A stretch of DNA of 64,000 nt from positions 1 through 64,000 of the forward strand of contig DETL01000021.1 in the NCBI GenBank assembly GCA_002361625.1. The letters run 5' to 3'. Below are positions 42,426 through 50,925 of the stretch, in pieces (the stretch's first letter is position 1; every line of letters begins with the position of its first letter). The stretch comes from Bacteroidales bacterium UBA3289. GTDB taxonomy: Bacteria > Bacteroidota > Bacteroidia > Bacteroidales > UBA932. Position numbers and translations under genes: made by a program. The notes under the pieces are model-generated. The model was not told the DNA's origin. It made no database searches and saw nothing but the letters and a program-made list of their open reading frames with translations.

Positions 42426-42773
42426 ATGTTTAAAGTATTCATGCAAGGAGGTGCCGGATATATGACCATCCTCACCGTCCTCCTGGTCGCCGTCTTTTTC
42501 GCCGCTTGGAAAGCCCCCCGCTGGATCAAGGAAATCGGATCCTTCGCCCTGGTGTTCGGATTCCTGACGTACCTCATCGGCCTGTACCAGATGTTCCAAG
42601 CCTTGCAGCAGGTTTCCATGGACCAGGGAGACGGGGTCAGGGGCATTTTCGACCTGATTTCGCCCGGCGTATTCTTCGGCGGGATGAAAGTCGGCCTGAT
42701 CCCTGTCTTCTACGGTATCATCATCTATCTGCTTTCCCTCATCGTCCGGATCGTCAAGAAGCCGCGACTGTAA
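42426..42773 (+). CDS. Small MotA/TolQ-like membrane protein
   Basis: 115 residues with three hydrophobic helices: about 12-30 (MTILTVLLVAVFFAAW), 37-58 and 88-108. The pattern of a long first helix, a loop with QGDGVRGIFDLISPGVFFGG and a last helix (VGLIPVFYGIIIYLLSLIV) recalls short MotA/TolQ/ExbB-like proteins that often sit beside LytTR regulators in Bacteroidetes. It is too short for a complete ExbB. Function unknown; context suggests control by, or signalling with, the divergent membrane LytTR protein. Confidence 0.65.
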   Translation: MFKVFMQGGAGYMTILTVLLVAVFFAAWKAPRWIKEIGSFALVFGFLTYLIGLYQMFQALQQVSMDQGDGVRGIFDLISPGVFFGGMKVGLIPVFYGIIIYLLSLIVRIVKKPRL

Positions 42774-42856
42774 GTACGACGCTCACGTCTGAGGTGCCAT
42801 TGGGGCACCACAAAAGCGCTCCGGACGGCGAAACACGATATCTGCAAGAAAATGCG

Positions 42857-42864
42857 TATCTTTG
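42857..42864 (+). promoter_or_regulatory. -7 element immediately before lepA
   Basis: TATCTTTG ending only six bases before the lepA ATG (42871). If used, transcription would start at or within a few bases of the initiation codon. Confidence 0.5.
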
Positions 42865-42870
42865 CAAGTT

Positions 42871-44658
42871 ATGAAGAACATCCGCAACTTTTGCATTATT
42901 GCGCATATCGACCATGGGAAGAGCACGCTGGCGGACCGCCTGCTGGAACTGACGCGTACGCTCAGCGACCGGGAGATGGAGAACCAGGTGCTGGACGACA
43001 TGGACCTGGAGAAGGAGAAAGGCATCACCATCAAGAGCCACGCGATCCAGATGGAGTACACCCGCGGCGGGGAGACCTACCGGCTGAACCTCATCGATAC
43101 GCCCGGCCACGTGGACTTCAGCTATGAGGTGTCGCGCAGCATCGCCTCCTGCGAGGGGGCGCTGCTCGTGGTCGATGCTTCCCAGGGCATCCAGGCGCAG
43201 ACGATTTCCAACCTGTACCAGGCCATCGACCACGGGCTGGAGATCATCCCGGTGCTGAACAAGATCGACATGGATTCCGCACAGCCGGAACTGGTGACGG
43301 ACCAGGTGTGCGACCTGCTGGGCTGCGACCCGGAGGACGTGTACCGCGTCTCCGCCCGCACGGGCGAGGGCGTGCCGGCGGTGCTGGACGCCATCGTGGA
43401 CAAGGTCCCAGCCCCGAAGGGGGATCCGGAAGCGCCCCTGCAGGCCCTCATCTTCGACTCCGTGTTCAATTCCTTCCGCGGCATCATCGCCTATTTCAAG
43501 GTCGTGAACGGCACGATCCGCAAGGGCGACAAGGTGAAGTTCTTCAATACCGGAAAGGAATACGAGGCCGAGGAGATCGGCAATCTCAAACTCAAACTTA
43601 ACCCCACGGGCGAGGTCAGGACCGGCGACGTGGGCTATATCATTTCCGGCATCAAGGCGGCGGTGGAAGTGAAGGTGGGCGATACCATCACGCACGTGGA
43701 CAACCCTTGTTCCCAGGCGATCGCGGGATTCGAGGAGGTGAAGCCGATGGTCTTCGCGGGCCTGTATCCGGTGGACGCCTCCAAGTTCGAGGAACTCCGC
43801 GCCACCCTGGAGAAGTTCCAACTCAACGACGCCTCCTTCGTCTATGAGCCCGAGAGCTCGCTGGCCCTCGGATTCGGTTTCCGCTGCGGCTTCCTGGGAC
43901 TGCTGCACCTGGAAATCGTGCAGGAACGCCTGTTCCGGGAATTCAACATGGACGTGATCACCACCGTCCCGAACGTGTCCTACAAGGTCTATACGACCAA
44001 GGGCGAGGTGGTCGATGTCCACAATCCCTCGGGCCTCCCGCCGCAGACCCTCATCGACCATATCGAAGAACCCTATATCCGCGCCCAGATCATCTCCAAG
44101 TCCGATTTCTACGGACCCATCATGAAGCTGTGCATGGACAAGCGGGGCACCCTCATCGGCCAGCACTACCTGACCACCGACCGGGTGGAGCTGAACTACG
44201 ACATGCCCCTGTCGGAGGTGGTCTTCGACTTCTATGACAAGCTCAAGTCCATTTCCAAGGGCTACGCGTCCTTCGACTACCATGTGACGGAATTCCGTCC
44301 GGCCCGGCTCGTGAAACTGGACATCCTCCTGAACGGTGATCCGGCCGATGCCCTTTCCACCCTCATCCACGAGGACCATGCCTACGATTTCGGACGCAAG
44401 ATCTGCCTGAAGCTCAAGGAGCTCATCCCGCGCCAGCAGTTCGACATCGCCGTCCAGGCGGCCATCGGCGCGAAGATCATCGCCCGCGAGACGGTGCGCC
44501 AGGTGCGCAAGGACGTGACGGCAAAGTGCTACGGCGGCGACGTCACCCGCAAGCGCAAACTCCTCGAGAAGCAGAAGGAAGGCAAGAAGCGGATGCGCCA
44601 GATCGGAACCGTCCAGGTTCCCCAGAGCGCCTTCATGGCGGTCCTGAAGCTGGATTAG
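42871..44658 (+). CDS. lepA: Elongation factor 4 (LepA)
   Basis: 595 residues, the standard LepA length. GTPase motifs: AHIDHGKSTLADRL (G1), the threonine of switch I in KGITIKS, DTPGHVDF (G3), NKIDMDSA (G4). Then domain II (GTIRKGDKVKFFNTGKEYEA), the EF-G-like domains III and V (ALGFGFRCGFLGLLHLEIVQ), and the LepA-specific C-terminal domain ending VTRKRKLLEKQKEGKKRM. It acts on stalled or newly initiating ribosomes. The in-frame TTG at 42862 would overlap the -7 element, so the ATG at 42871 is chosen. Confidence 0.97.
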   Translation: MKNIRNFCIIAHIDHGKSTLADRLLELTRTLSDREMENQVLDDMDLEKEKGITIKSHAIQMEYTRGGETYRLNLIDTPGHVDFSYEVSRSIASCEGALLVVDASQGIQAQTISNLYQAIDHGLEIIPVLNKIDMDSAQPELVTDQVCDLLGCDPEDVYRVSARTGEGVPAVLDAIVDKVPAPKGDPEAPLQALIFDSVFNSFRGIIAYFKVVNGTIRKGDKVKFFNTGKEYEAEEIGNLKLKLNPTGEVRTGDVGYIISGIKAAVEVKVGDTITHVDNPCSQAIAGFEEVKPMVFAGLYPVDASKFEELRATLEKFQLNDASFVYEPESSLALGFGFRCGFLGLLHLEIVQERLFREFNMDVITTVPNVSYKVYTTKGEVVDVHNPSGLPPQTLIDHIEEPYIRAQIISKSDFYGPIMKLCMDKRGTLIGQHYLTTDRVELNYDMPLSEVVFDFYDKLKSISKGYASFDYHVTEFRPARLVKLDILLNGDPADALSTLIHEDHAYDFGRKICLKLKELIPRQQFDIAVQAAIGAKIIARETVRQVRKDVTAKCYGGDVTRKRKLLEKQKEGKKRMRQIGTVQVPQSAFMAVLKLD

Positions 44659-44662
44659 TCCC

Positions 44663-45325
44663 ATGAAGACCGTCGCCCTGCTCATCTATGCCGAGGCTAC
44701 CGAGGCCGTCATCGCCGAATGCCGGCGCCAGGCGGGCCTCGTCCCGGCCGAGGAATACACCTTCGAAATCTTTGTCAATCCGGACCTGGACGCCGCCTGG
44801 CGCGAGGCCGGGACGAAGGACTTCTATATCTGGGTCCATGGTCTCGTCACCCCGGTGGACGGCGCCATCTACAGCCTGCTGGACAACTCCTCCTTCCTGG
44901 GTGACCGGGCCCTGCTCGTAGGGTCGGTGCAGGACGGGGAGGGAAGGATCGTCAGCGGCGGGTTCGGCCGGAACCGGCGGCTGATGCAGCCAGACCCGGT
45001 GATTCCCGTCGCCTGCAAGATGTTCGACGGCCTGTTCGCCCTGATCCCGGCGGTCGTGTACCGGAAAATCGGCCTGCTGGGGGGACGCTACCGCGGCCAG
45101 CTCGCCGGCTTCGACTATGCGATCCGGGCCCGCAAGGCCGGGTATCCCAGCGTCATCGCCCCGGGCATCACCTGCACCTGTCCGGTACGTCCCGATCCGG
45201 ACCGCACCCTGGGTGCCGATTTCCTCCTGGACCTTCGTTCCAAAGGTCTTTTCTCCGCCATCTGGTTCTTCTTCCGATCCGCCTTCCGGCGTTTCGTCAT
45301 CCACAATCTGTCCGTCTATGAATAA
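44663..45325 (+). CDS. Glycosyltransferase family 2-like protein
   Basis: 220 residues. The N-terminus KTVALLIYAEATEAVIAECR and EYTFEIFVNPDLDAAWRE fits a short GT-A fold. The middle (VYRKIGLLGGRYRGQLAGFDYAIRARKAGYPSV) resembles the GT2 acceptor segment (G-x-F-D-E-x-F-x-x-x-x-x-D-x-D-x-x-x-R-A-x-x-A-G-Y), where FDYAIRARKAGY holds the last motif. It is shorter than common GT2 enzymes and lacks a plain D-x-D, so activity is uncertain. It begins four bases after lepA and overlaps menA by eight bases. Confidence 0.55.
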   Translation: MKTVALLIYAEATEAVIAECRRQAGLVPAEEYTFEIFVNPDLDAAWREAGTKDFYIWVHGLVTPVDGAIYSLLDNSSFLGDRALLVGSVQDGEGRIVSGGFGRNRRLMQPDPVIPVACKMFDGLFALIPAVVYRKIGLLGGRYRGQLAGFDYAIRARKAGYPSVIAPGITCTCPVRPDPDRTLGADFLLDLRSKGLFSAIWFFFRSAFRRFVIHNLSVYE

Positions 45326-46223
45326 GTTCCGTGCCGCTATCCAATCCATGCGGCTCCGTACCCTGCCGCTGTCTGCCGCAGGTGTCCTCCTGGGCCTCCT
45401 CCTGGCCACGGCCGATTTCCGCGTGAACATCTGGGTCGCCCTCCTGACGGTCCTGACGACCCTCTGCCTCCAGATCCTGTCCAACCTCTCCAACGAACTC
45501 GGCGACGTCCTGCACGGGACGGACACGGCGGACCGGAAAGGCCCGCAGTACGGCCTGAACAGCGGTGTGCTCACGATCGGGGAGATGAAGGGGCTCATCG
45601 GCCTGTTCGTCTGCCTGTGCATCGTTTCCGGCACGGCGATGACCCTGGTGTCGTTCGGCACCCTGTGGGATATGACGTCCATTCTGGTACTGCTCCTCGG
45701 CGCCGCCGCCATCATGGGCGCGATGAAATACACCCTGGGACGGAACCCGTACGGATACCGCGGCCTCGGGGACTTCTATGTGTTCCTGTTTTTCGGCATC
45801 GTGGCCGTGCTCGGGGCCTATTTCGTGGCGAGCCACACCCTGTTCTGGCGGCTGCTCCTGCCCGGGGCGGCCGTGGGATGCTTCTCCATCGGCGTCCTGA
45901 ATGTCAACAACATCCGCGACATGGAGACCGATGCCCCGAACCGCGTCACCGTGGCCATCCGCCTCGGCGAACGGAAGGCAAAGATCTACCAGACCGTCCT
46001 GATCGTCCTGGGTTGGGTCTTCATGCTGGTTTATTGTCAGTTACGGATGTTCTCCTGGTGGCACTACCTGTTTGTGGCCACCCTGCCGCTCTACGTCCTC
46101 CACCTTCGCGGCGTCTGGCAGCGTTCCGGAAAAGCGCTCGATCCGATGCTGCCCCTCCTCGTCATCGCGACATTCCTCTTCTGCGTGCTCGCAGGTTTGG
46201 GATTCTGCGCGCATCTTTTCTAA
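45318..46223 (+). CDS. menA: 1,4-dihydroxy-2-naphthoate polyprenyltransferase
   Basis: 301 residues with about nine helices. UbiA/MenA motifs: LCLQILSNLSNELGDVLHGTD, whose N-x-x-x-D binds Mg2+-diphosphate (MenA has N-x-x-N-D-x-x-D-x-x-x-G-x-D), and the second acidic motif SIGVLNVNNIRDMETDAPNR. PLSAAGVLLGL near the start is also typical. It attaches the polyprenyl chain in menaquinone synthesis in the inner membrane. The ATG at 45318 is used; the long upstream open frame overlaps the glycosyltransferase gene. Its stop lies two bases from that of the convergent MATE gene. Confidence 0.92.
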   Translation: MNKFRAAIQSMRLRTLPLSAAGVLLGLLLATADFRVNIWVALLTVLTTLCLQILSNLSNELGDVLHGTDTADRKGPQYGLNSGVLTIGEMKGLIGLFVCLCIVSGTAMTLVSFGTLWDMTSILVLLLGAAAIMGAMKYTLGRNPYGYRGLGDFYVFLFFGIVAVLGAYFVASHTLFWRLLLPGAAVGCFSIGVLNVNNIRDMETDAPNRVTVAIRLGERKAKIYQTVLIVLGWVFMLVYCQLRMFSWWHYLFVATLPLYVLHLRGVWQRSGKALDPMLPLLVIATFLFCVLAGLGFCAHLF

Positions 46224-46225
46224 AG

Positions 46226-47557
46226 TCAATATCCGTACCGCTTGCGGTAGGCCACGAGGAGGCTGACGCAAAGGACGAGGCAGCACAGGTCGGCCGCGTC
46301 CACGGCGAGCCAGATGCCGTCGCCACCCATGACGGCGGGCAGCAGGAATACGAAGCCCAGCTCGAACACGAGGTTCCGGATGAAAGATACGGTCGCCGAC
46401 ACCTTCCCGTTCCCGAGGCCCGTGAACCAGGCCGATGTGAACAGGTTCACCCCGGCGATGAAGAAACTGATCATATACAGCCGGATGGCGTGTTCCGTCA
46501 GGGCAGACAATTCCGGATCGTAGCCGACGAACAGCCGGGCCGCCGGACCGGCGGACACTTCCGACACCAGCGTCATCAGGGCACCGAGTACCAGCAGGAG
46601 GATCAGCGAATGCCGCAGCAAGCTCTTGAGTTCCTTCGTATTACCGGCTCCGTAATTATAACCGATGATGGGCGTCACCGTGATGTTGTATCCGAAGAAA
46701 ACGGCGGCAAAAATGTAGCCGTAGTACAAGAGGACCGAATAGGCCGCCACTCCGTTCTCGCCCATCATCCTGAGGAGCTGGAGGTTGTAGCAGATGGCGA
46801 GGACATTGAAAGAGATATTGCCCACATATTCGGACAGTCCGTTGCTGGAGGCCTGCAGGAGGGGTTCCCGCTCCATCTTCCCGGGGACCATCCGCAGCGA
46901 ACTGCGGTTGTGGCGGCTGGAAAAATACCACAGCGGGAAGAAGCCGCCCACGCAGCAGGCAAGCATCGACGCAGCCGCCGCCCCGGCGAGCCCCCAATGG
47001 AAGACGACGATGAAAAGGGCGTCGAGGGCCATGTTCGTGACCGCGCAGACGATGGACATCAGCGTCCCCAGCTGCGGCCGTTCCGCCGTCATGTAAAAGG
47101 ACTGGAAACACATCTGCAGCATGAAGGCCGGAAGGCCTAGAGTACAGATGGAACCGTAAATCACACAGAGTCTTACCGTATCACCTTCCGCGCCTAACAG
47201 CCTGGCCAGGGGCTCCATGAAAATGAGCAGCGGTACCATGAACACCAGCGACAGGACGATCGTGAAACGGATGAGCATGGAGAAGATGACATCGGCCCGG
47301 TAAAAGTCGCCCTGGCCCATCGTCTGGGACACCAGCGCCGCCCCGCCCGTTCCGATCATCAGCCCCAGCGCCCCCACGATCATCACGGCCGGCCAGATGA
47401 TATTGAGCGCCGCGAAGGCCGATGTCCCCACGAAGTTGGACACGAACAGCCCGTCCACCACACTGTATATGCTTCCCACGAGCATCATGAGGATGCTCGG
47501 CACCGACGACCACACCAGCCGCCTGTATCCGTAATGTCCCTGCAGCGCGATTTCCAT
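46226..47557 (-). CDS. MATE family efflux transporter
   Basis: 443 residues with twelve hydrophobic helices in two similar halves. VWSSVPSILMMLVGSIYSVV and DGLFVSNFVGTSAFAALNII form the MATE N-terminal signature; GTGGAALVSQTMGQGDFYRA and the second-half TPIIGYNYGAGNTKELKSLL are the matching loops. It exports cationic drugs or metabolites using Na+ or H+. It is monocistronic, with a -7-like TATCTTTG (minus, 47567-47574) close to the ATG. Confidence 0.92.
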   Translation of the reverse strand: MEIALQGHYGYRRLVWSSVPSILMMLVGSIYSVVDGLFVSNFVGTSAFAALNIIWPAVMIVGALGLMIGTGGAALVSQTMGQGDFYRADVIFSMLIRFTIVLSLVFMVPLLIFMEPLARLLGAEGDTVRLCVIYGSICTLGLPAFMLQMCFQSFYMTAERPQLGTLMSIVCAVTNMALDALFIVVFHWGLAGAAAASMLACCVGGFFPLWYFSSRHNRSSLRMVPGKMEREPLLQASSNGLSEYVGNISFNVLAICYNLQLLRMMGENGVAAYSVLLYYGYIFAAVFFGYNITVTPIIGYNYGAGNTKELKSLLRHSLILLLVLGALMTLVSEVSAGPAARLFVGYDPELSALTEHAIRLYMISFFIAGVNLFTSAWFTGLGNGKVSATVSFIRNLVFELGFVFLLPAVMGGDGIWLAVDAADLCCLVLCVSLLVAYRKRYGY

Positions 47558-47598
47558 GGGGCTGCAAAGATAGCATATTTATCCGGGATTCCGGTATC

Positions 47599-48927
47599 CT
47601 AGGCCCGGGCAGGCCGCTGCAGTTCCGCGGCGATCAGCGGCAGGAGGTCCTCGTCGGCAGGAAGCCAGCGGACGGAGGTGAGTTCGTCGGCGGAAAGCCA
47701 GCGGGCGGCCTCATGCTCGTTCAGGTGCAGCGCCTCACCCTCCAGCGAGCACATAAAGCAATGCAGGGTCAGGTAGAAGGCGGGATAATCCCACTCCACA
47801 GTGCGGAGGAAAGAGTCGATGCGGATGTCGGCGGAGAGTTCCTCCCGGATTTCCCGCACGAGGGCTTCCTCCCGGCTCTCCCCCGGCTCCATCTTCCCGC
47901 CGGGGAACTCCCACCAGTCCTTCCAGTCGCCGTACCCCCGCTGCGTCGCGAAGATGCGGTCCCCTTTGCGGATGATGGCCGCGACGACCTCGATGCGCTT
48001 ACGGGGAGCAGAGGCCTGCTTTCCGTTCTCCTGCGCGGCGGCGCGGCTGCGGCTCACGAGGATCACGCCGCCCACGATGAGCACCGTGGCGAGGCATTTC
48101 TGCCAAGTGAGGGTGTCCAGGCCGGCCCAGATGCTCACGACGGCCGCGATGATGGGCTGCAGGTAGGAGTACATGCTCACCAGCGTGGGCCGTAAGTGTT
48201 TCTGGCCCACAGGGATAAGGAAATATGCCACGAAAGTGGCGAAGAAGACCAGGTAGCCGATCTCCCAGCGGACATTCACCGGAATGGCCGCGTAGTCCGT
48301 CTCCACAAGCCCTTTCGCCGAGAACGGCAGGGCCAGCAGCAGGCAGAACAGGAACGCCCACTTCATGAAAGTCACGACGCTGTATTTGGCGATGAGCGGC
48401 CGGAACTTTCCCAGGTACAGGGCGAAAGTGAGGCTGTTCACCAGCAGCAGGATGATGCCCAGGGGTTTGCTGGTCGATGCGCCTCCGGCATGGACCGAAT
48501 TCAGGATCAGGAAGATGACACCGGCCAGGCTCAGGGCCACGCCGCCCGCCTTCTTGCCCGTGATGGGTTCTTTCAGGAAAATATACGCGAAGAACATCGT
48601 AAACACCGGTCCCAGCGTGCTCAGGATGGCCGTGTCGATGGCGGTTGCCATGGGGATGGCCAGCAGGAAGGCCATCTGCGTCAGGAACAGGCCGAAGAAC
48701 CCGGCGAGGGCAATCTTCGGCAGATCCCCCTTCTCCACTTTCTCCTGGGGCATCAGGAGGGACAGCAGCCAGAACAGGGCCGACGCCCCCAGCGCCCGGA
48801 AGGTGAAAAGCACCACGGGCGACACGGCCTCCGAATTCGCAATGTCCTTGCAGAAGACGATGTTCAGGCCGAAAATCGTATAGGCCCCCAGCGCAGCGAG
48901 GTGACCGGTCAGTTTTCCCGTATCCAT
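47599..48927 (-). CDS. EamA permease fused to a Nudix hydrolase
   Basis: 442 residues from the ATG at 48927; starts at 48933 and 48951 are in frame, but the latter lies inside the -7 element. Residues 1-295 are a ten-helix EamA/DMT transporter (LAALGAYTIFGLNIVFCKDI, IDTAILSTLGPVFTMFFAYI, YSYLQPIIAAVVSIWAGLDT). Residues about 312-442 are a complete MutT-type Nudix domain: RIEVVAAIIRKGDRIFATQR, WWEFPGGKMEPGE, then R-E-E-A-L-V-R-E-I-R-E-E-L, which fits the G-x5-E-x7-R-E-U-x-E-E Nudix box. The two parts share one frame without a stop. Similar Nudix domains remove oxidised nucleotides. What links the domains is not known. Confidence 0.85.
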   Translation of the reverse strand: MDTGKLTGHLAALGAYTIFGLNIVFCKDIANSEAVSPVVLFTFRALGASALFWLLSLLMPQEKVEKGDLPKIALAGFFGLFLTQMAFLLAIPMATAIDTAILSTLGPVFTMFFAYIFLKEPITGKKAGGVALSLAGVIFLILNSVHAGGASTSKPLGIILLLVNSLTFALYLGKFRPLIAKYSVVTFMKWAFLFCLLLALPFSAKGLVETDYAAIPVNVRWEIGYLVFFATFVAYFLIPVGQKHLRPTLVSMYSYLQPIIAAVVSIWAGLDTLTWQKCLATVLIVGGVILVSRSRAAAQENGKQASAPRKRIEVVAAIIRKGDRIFATQRGYGDWKDWWEFPGGKMEPGESREEALVREIREELSADIRIDSFLRTVEWDYPAFYLTLHCFMCSLEGEALHLNEHEAARWLSADELTSVRWLPADEDLLPLIAAELQRPARA

Positions 48928-48948
48928 CGGCATCCAAAAAATCGCGGG

Positions 48949-48956
48949 CAAAGATA
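48949..48956 (-). promoter_or_regulatory. -7 element of the EamA-Nudix gene
   Basis: Minus strand TATCTTTG, 21 bases before the ATG at 48927; it sets the upstream limit for the start codon. Confidence 0.55.
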
Positions 48957-49003
48957 CGACTTTCCCCGCGATTTACAATCGCTTCCGCTCCGCCTCCTCT
49001 GCG

Positions 49004-50290
49004 TCAGATCTTCCCGAAGGCCTGATCCAGGTCGGCAATCAGGTCATCCACATGCTCCGTACCGATGGACAGGCGGATGGTGCTCTGGAAGATCCCCTGG
49101 TCCGCCAGTTCGGCCTCCGTGAGCTGGGAATGCGTCGTCGTGGCAGGATGGATGACCAGGGACTTCACGTCGGCCACATTGGCCAGGAGGGAGAAGATTT
49201 CCAGCGAGTCGATGAACCGGTAGGCCTCTTCCTTTCCGCCCTTGATCTCGAACGTGAAGATGGACCCGCCTCCGTCCGGGAAATACCGCCGGTAGAGGGC
49301 ATGGTCGGGATGGCCGGGAAGCGAGGGATGGTTGACCTTCGCCACCTTGGGGTGCCGGGACAGGTATTCCACGACCTTCAGGGCATTGGCGACATGGCGC
49401 TCCACCCGCAGGGACAGGGTCTCCACGCCCTGCAGGAAGATGAAGGCACTCACCGGAGAAAGGGTGGCGCCGGTATCCCGGAGCAGGATGGCCCGGGCCC
49501 GGGTGATGTAGGCAGCCGGCCCCACGGCGTCGGCAAAGACGATCCCGTGGTAGCTGTAGTCGGGCTCCGTGAACTGCGGGAACTTGCCGGAAGCCTTCCA
49601 GTCGAACTTGCCGGAATCCACGATGACTCCGCCGATGGCCGTTCCGTGTCCGCCGATGAACTTGGTGGCGGAATGGACGACGATGTCGGCACCGTATTCG
49701 ATGGGCCGCAGCAGGAAGGGCGTCGCGAAGGTATTGTCGATCACCAGCGGGATCCGATGCCGATGGGCGATGTCCGCAACGGCTTCGATATCGATGAGGT
49801 TGGAATTCGGGTTGCCGAAGGATTCGATGAAGATCAGTTTGGTCTCGGGCCGGATGGCCTTCTCGAAATTCGACAGGTCGGACGGGTCCACGAAGGTGGT
49901 CGTCACCCCGTAGGGGACCAGTGTGTGCTCGAGCAGGTCATACGTGCCGCCATAGATGGTCTTGGCCGATACGACATGGTCCCCCGCACGGGTGATGTTC
50001 AGGATGGCGTATGTGACGGCGGCCGCGCCGGAAGCGACGGCCAGGGCGCCCACGCCTCCTTCCAGGGCGGCGATCCGCTGCTCCAGGACGTCCTGCGTGG
50101 AGTTCGTCAGGCGGCTGTAGATATTGCCGGGATCGGTGAGGCCGAAACGCGCGGCGGCGTGTTCGGAATTATGGAAGACATAGGAGGAAGTGAGGTAGAT
50201 GGGGACGGCGCGGGCGTCGGATGCCGGGTCCGGATGCTCCTGCCCCACATGGAGCTGGAGGGTTTCGAAGTGGAGTTTGTGCGTGCTCAT
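49004..50290 (-). CDS. metY: O-acetylhomoserine aminocarboxypropyltransferase/sulfhydrylase
   Basis: 428 residues from the ATG at 50290 (MSTHKLHFETLQLHVGQEHP). The Cys/Met-metabolism PLP fold is clear: VPIYLTSSYVFHNSEHAAAR, YSRLTNSTQDVLEQRIAALE, SGAAAVTYAILNI, VIDNTFATPFLLRPIEYGAD and the PLP lysine in VVHSATKFIGGHG. The long insertion VDSGKFDWKASGKFPQFTEP distinguishes MetY (about 430 residues) from cystathionine gamma-synthase (about 380). It makes homocysteine from O-acetylhomoserine and sulfide. It is divergent from the Lrp-type regulator, which may control it. Confidence 0.92.
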   Translation of the reverse strand: MSTHKLHFETLQLHVGQEHPDPASDARAVPIYLTSSYVFHNSEHAAARFGLTDPGNIYSRLTNSTQDVLEQRIAALEGGVGALAVASGAAAVTYAILNITRAGDHVVSAKTIYGGTYDLLEHTLVPYGVTTTFVDPSDLSNFEKAIRPETKLIFIESFGNPNSNLIDIEAVADIAHRHRIPLVIDNTFATPFLLRPIEYGADIVVHSATKFIGGHGTAIGGVIVDSGKFDWKASGKFPQFTEPDYSYHGIVFADAVGPAAYITRARAILLRDTGATLSPVSAFIFLQGVETLSLRVERHVANALKVVEYLSRHPKVAKVNHPSLPGHPDHALYRRYFPDGGGSIFTFEIKGGKEEAYRFIDSLEIFSLLANVADVKSLVIHPATTTHSQLTEAELADQGIFQSTIRLSIGTEHVDDLIADLDQAFGKI

Positions 50291-50313
50291 GATCAGTTCG
50301 TTTTTTCTATCTG

Positions 50314-50321
50314 CAAAGGTA
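50314..50321 (-). promoter_or_regulatory. -7 element of metY
   Basis: Minus strand TACCTTTG, 23 bases before the ATG; a TTG lies about 20 bases further upstream. Confidence 0.6.
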
Positions 50322-50382
50322 GAGCATGCGGACATTTCCAACAAGAAAACACGAAAATTAGCAGGAATCCTCTAAAAATAAG

Positions 50383-50390
50383 TATATTTG
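50383..50390 (+). promoter_or_regulatory. -7 element of the Lrp-type gene
   Basis: TATATTTG, 55 bases before the ATG at 50446. No clear -33 box. Confidence 0.5.
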
Positions 50391-50445
50391 TAGAATAATC
50401 CATTATCCGGATATCTTTGACGTCCTTTTAGCAGAAGAATCCACC

Positions 50446-50922
50446 ATGACCGAATCCCTGGACAAAACCGACATCGCCATCCTGCGCATCCTGCAGGAGA
50501 ACGCCCGCATCACCGTCAAGGACCTCGCCCTGAAGGTCCACCTCTCCCCTACTCCCGTTTTCGAGCGGATGCGCCGGCTGGAGGCCGGCGGCTATATCCA
50601 GCGCTATACGGCCGTCCTGAGCCCTGCGCGCCTGGGACGCGGCTTCACCGTCTTCTGCAGCGTACGGCTCCGCCGCATGGGCAAGGATATCGCCCATGAC
50701 TTCGTGTCCCGCGTCCGGGACATCCCCGAAGTGGCGGAATGCTACAACATTTCCGGGGACTTCGACTATCTCCTGAAAATCTACGCACCGGACATGCAGT
50801 ATTACAATGATTTCATCATCAACACCCTGGGCACCATCGAGAGCCTCGGGTCCATCCAGAGCTGGTTTGTGATGAACGAGATCAAGAACAGTTTCGGCCT
50901 GCCGGCCTCCTGCATCGGATAA
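50446..50922 (+). CDS. Lrp/AsnC family transcription regulator
   Basis: 158 residues, the standard length. N-terminal winged helix-turn-helix: LDKTDIAILRILQENARITV, KDLALKVHLSPTPVFERMRR LEAGGYI (read as one helix-turn-helix and wing), then the RAM/AsnC ligand-binding domain (FVSRVRDIPEVAECYNISGD, FDYLLKIYAPDMQYYNDFII). Such proteins respond to amino acids, often leucine or asparagine, as octamers. Divergent placement suggests control of metY and of itself. Confidence 0.92.
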   Translation: MTESLDKTDIAILRILQENARITVKDLALKVHLSPTPVFERMRRLEAGGYIQRYTAVLSPARLGRGFTVFCSVRLRRMGKDIAHDFVSRVRDIPEVAECYNISGDFDYLLKIYAPDMQYYNDFIINTLGTIESLGSIQSWFVMNEIKNSFGLPASCIG

Positions 50923-50925
50923 GGC

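Noticed and set aside
50291..50445. Possible SAM riboswitch before metY
   Set aside because: The promoter box at 50314 leaves a leader of under 30 bases, too short for a riboswitch, and no conserved stems are seen.
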